The translations under genes and the position numbers were made by a program. A stretch of DNA of 7,912 nt from positions 1-7,912 of the forward strand of contig CAZFGB010000183.1 in NCBI GenBank assembly GCA_964518405.1, written 5' to 3'. The DNA comes from VXNE01 sp964518405 (GTDB lineage: Bacteria; Pseudomonadota; Gammaproteobacteria; Pseudomonadales; Azotimanducaceae). Position 1 is the first letter of the stretch, and each line of letters opens with the position of its first letter. Under the pieces are notes generated by a model. That model made no database searches and was not told the origin of the DNA. It saw only the letters and a list, made by a program, of their open reading frames with translations. Positions 6,872-7,912 of this stretch are shown one piece after another.

Positions 6872-6964
6872 GAACGCCCGCGTTGGCGGTTGGCCATTTG
6901 GCTCAGAAGGACCTTCGTATCTTGTGAACAGCCGACCGGAATCGAGAGCAACGGCGACGCGCAT

Positions 6965-6994
6965 TTGAAGCGCGTGTTCAATATTGGTTATATT
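6965..6994 (+). promoter_or_regulatory. parDE promoter with overlapping palindrome
   Basis: TTGAAG (6965-6970), 17-base spacer, TTATAT (6988-6993), or 18 bases to TATATT (6989-6994): a good sigma70-type promoter placed about 30 bases before the antitoxin start. AATAT (6980-6984), TGGTT, ATATT (6990-6994) is an inverted repeat covering the -10. ParD-type antitoxins generally repress their own operon by binding such sites, so this is a candidate ParD operator. Confidence 0.6.
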
Positions 6995-7025
6995 CCATAC
7001 AGCGGTCCTTCACGGAGTCCAGGAG

Positions 7026-7292
7026 ATGCCAGGCACGATGACGATGACAGTTAGACTCAGCGGCACGCTCCGCGACTTCGTCGCGGCCAATGTCGGCGAG
7101 ACCGGCTCCTACGAGAACATTAGCGAGTACATTCGCGATCTCATTCGGCGGGACAAGGAGCGGTTGGAATCGGAGTCATTCGAACGCCTCAAGGCTGAGT
7201 TGGCACGCGCCTTCGCGGCACCGGACGATTCGTATCGTCCTCTCTCGGTGTCAGACGTCATCGCGAGAAACAAGGCACGCACCGGCGCATGA
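7026..7292 (+). CDS. parD: ParD-family antitoxin (type II, ribbon-helix-helix)
   Basis: This is the antitoxin of a ParDE toxin-antitoxin pair: it binds and neutralises ParE and represses the operon as a DNA-binding dimer. It has 88 residues from ATG 7026, which has GGAG at 7014-7017 eight bases upstream. ATG 7038 and ATG 7044, with AGGAG at 7021-7025 upstream, are alternatives that would shorten it by 4 or 6 residues. The ribbon strand is TMTVRLSG (residues 5-12), followed by helices LRDFVAANVGETGSYENISEYIRDLIRRDKERLE; the segment from YENISEYIRDLIRRD is the hallmark of this family. The C-terminal half (about 45-88, including PDDSYRPLSVSDVIARNKAR) is charged and would wrap the toxin. It overlaps the toxin start by 4 bases (ATGA). 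Confidence 0.9.
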   Translation: MPGTMTMTVRLSGTLRDFVAANVGETGSYENISEYIRDLIRRDKERLESESFERLKAELARAFAAPDDSYRPLSVSDVIARNKARTGA

Positions 7293-7618
7293 CGGCCGTC
7301 CGCGTCCAGCAGGCGGCGTCCTTACGCATCGATGAAATCTACCGATACTCCCGCTCCCGGTGGGGACCGGCCCAGGCCGATGCCTACATCACCGGCCTTT
7401 TCGAAGCCTTTGACAGGATTGCGGCAGGGGGTGTTGCCTCGCGTCCAATCCCGGCCGAGTTGGGCGTGGATGGCTACGTGTTCCGGTACGAGAAGCATCT
7501 GGTCTATTGGAAGACGCTGGGCAACGGCGACGTCGGTATCGTGACTGTGCTGCATGAACGCATGCATCAGATCGACCGATTTCGGGAGGACTTCGGAGAG
7601 TCGGGTCAGCCGGGGTAG
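7289..7618 (+). CDS. parE: ParE-family toxin (RelE/ParE superfamily)
   Basis: This is the toxin partner of the preceding antitoxin, 109 residues, normal for the family. Studied ParE toxins block DNA gyrase, while related RelE members cut mRNA. The family resemblance here is to ParE, but the target is not shown by sequence. Features: N-terminal helices about 10-46 (LRIDEIYRYSRSRWG, then AYITGLFEAFDRIA), then RPIPAELGVDGYVFRYEKHLVYWK (52-75) and the C-terminal strand GIVTVLHERMHQIDRF (83-98), where the family usually has VLHERMD. The ATG overlaps the antitoxin stop by 4 bases, which couples their translation. The frame is intact, so the module is probably functional. Confidence 0.9.
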   Translation: MTAVRVQQAASLRIDEIYRYSRSRWGPAQADAYITGLFEAFDRIAAGGVASRPIPAELGVDGYVFRYEKHLVYWKTLGNGDVGIVTVLHERMHQIDRFREDFGESGQPG

Positions 7619-7660
7619 CCGCATGCTCTTAGTACATCCACACGAAGGAGCCATCCAGGA

Positions 7661-7912
7661 ATGACCGAGCATTGGACGAAACTGCCGGTCCGCAGGGGCG
7701 GGCATATGTCAGCCCGGACGCGCGTCGAACAGAGTCCAGGTCTCTCGCGGCTGCTTGACGAACGCCTGTCCACGCTGGTCGACCCCGTTCGAGGCATCAC
7801 GACCGACGGTGTCGTGCGGGAAGGTCTGTATCCGCTGGGAGCGACCGGCGTTTCGACAAAACCGATTACCGAGGGCGCCCGAACCTTTCTGCAGGCACTG
7901 ACGGGCGAGCAA
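7661..7912 (+). CDS. N-terminal fragment, DUF3500-like protein
   Basis: The frame is open from ATG 7661 to the window end and gives 84 residues. AAGGAG at 7645-7650 lies 10 bases upstream and supports the start. After a basic N-terminus (TKLPVRRGGHMSARTR) come LLDERLSTLVDPVRGITTDG (residues 31-50), REGLYPLGATGVSTKPI (53-69) and ARTFLQALTGEQ (73-84). The last segment resembles the opening helix of DUF3500 proteins (AFLASL-x-x-EQR) with an extended N-terminal lead. Function is unknown for this family. It begins 42 bases after the ParE stop and could be read through from the parDE promoter, but the gene pairing has no evident meaning. The family call is tentative because the diagnostic body of the protein is outside the window. 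Confidence 0.65.
   Translation, partial: MTEHWTKLPVRRGGHMSARTRVEQSPGLSRLLDERLSTLVDPVRGITTDGVVREGLYPLGATGVSTKPITEGARTFLQALTGEQ

Noticed and set aside
6763..6981. N-terminal extension of CoA-transferase subunit A
   Set aside because: The added 73 residues are arginine-rich and low in similarity to the family, overlap the parDE promoter, and would lengthen a protein that is already full length from 6762.
1..7912. CRISPR array, tRNA, rRNA, insertion sequence or phage attachment site
   Set aside because: No regularly spaced short repeats, tRNA cloverleaf, transposase or terminal inverted repeats were seen on either strand.

Overview
The window is gene-dense, with GC near 60% by eye. Overlapping starts and stops, Shine-Dalgarno sites and a PotD-type periplasmic binding protein all point to a Gram-negative bacterium, most likely an uncultured proteobacterium. 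The gene mix (DUF3604, DUF3500-like, FG-GAP secreted protease, CoA transferase, ParDE) fits an accessory region of an environmental or host-associated bacterium. The taxon cannot be named from the sequence.

Layout, left to right. (1) 1-399 (+): the C-terminal end of a DUF3604 protein. (2) 470-4065 (-): one very long gene for a secreted zinc metallopeptidase, broken by a frameshift at about 1954-1975. The N-terminal reading frame (signal peptide, six FG-GAP/VCBS calcium motifs, a carboxypeptidase-regulatory-like fold, start of the protease domain) stops just before the catalytic HEKAH. The HEKAH, the likely third zinc ligand and three Ig-like modules lie in the next frame. (3) 4255-6762 (-): a tight three-gene operon encoding CoA-transferase subunit A, subunit B and a PotD-like ABC substrate-binding protein. 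No permease or ATPase gene is present. (4) 6763-7025: a divergent intergenic region with a good sigma70-type promoter for the rightward genes and palindromes that may be operators. (5) 7026-7618 (+): a ParD antitoxin and ParE toxin pair with a 4-base start/stop overlap. (6) 7661 to the window end (+): the N-terminal part of a gene resembling DUF3500 proteins.

How they may work together. The CoA-transferase pair and the binding protein are probably co-transcribed and could serve uptake and activation of the same organic acid or related nutrient. The metallopeptidase is an independent exported protein whose core resembles anthrax lethal factor-type gluzincins. ParDE is an ordinary type II toxin-antitoxin module. 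The most noteworthy item is the large FG-GAP plus lethal-factor-like plus Ig-module protease and its frameshift directly in front of the active site.
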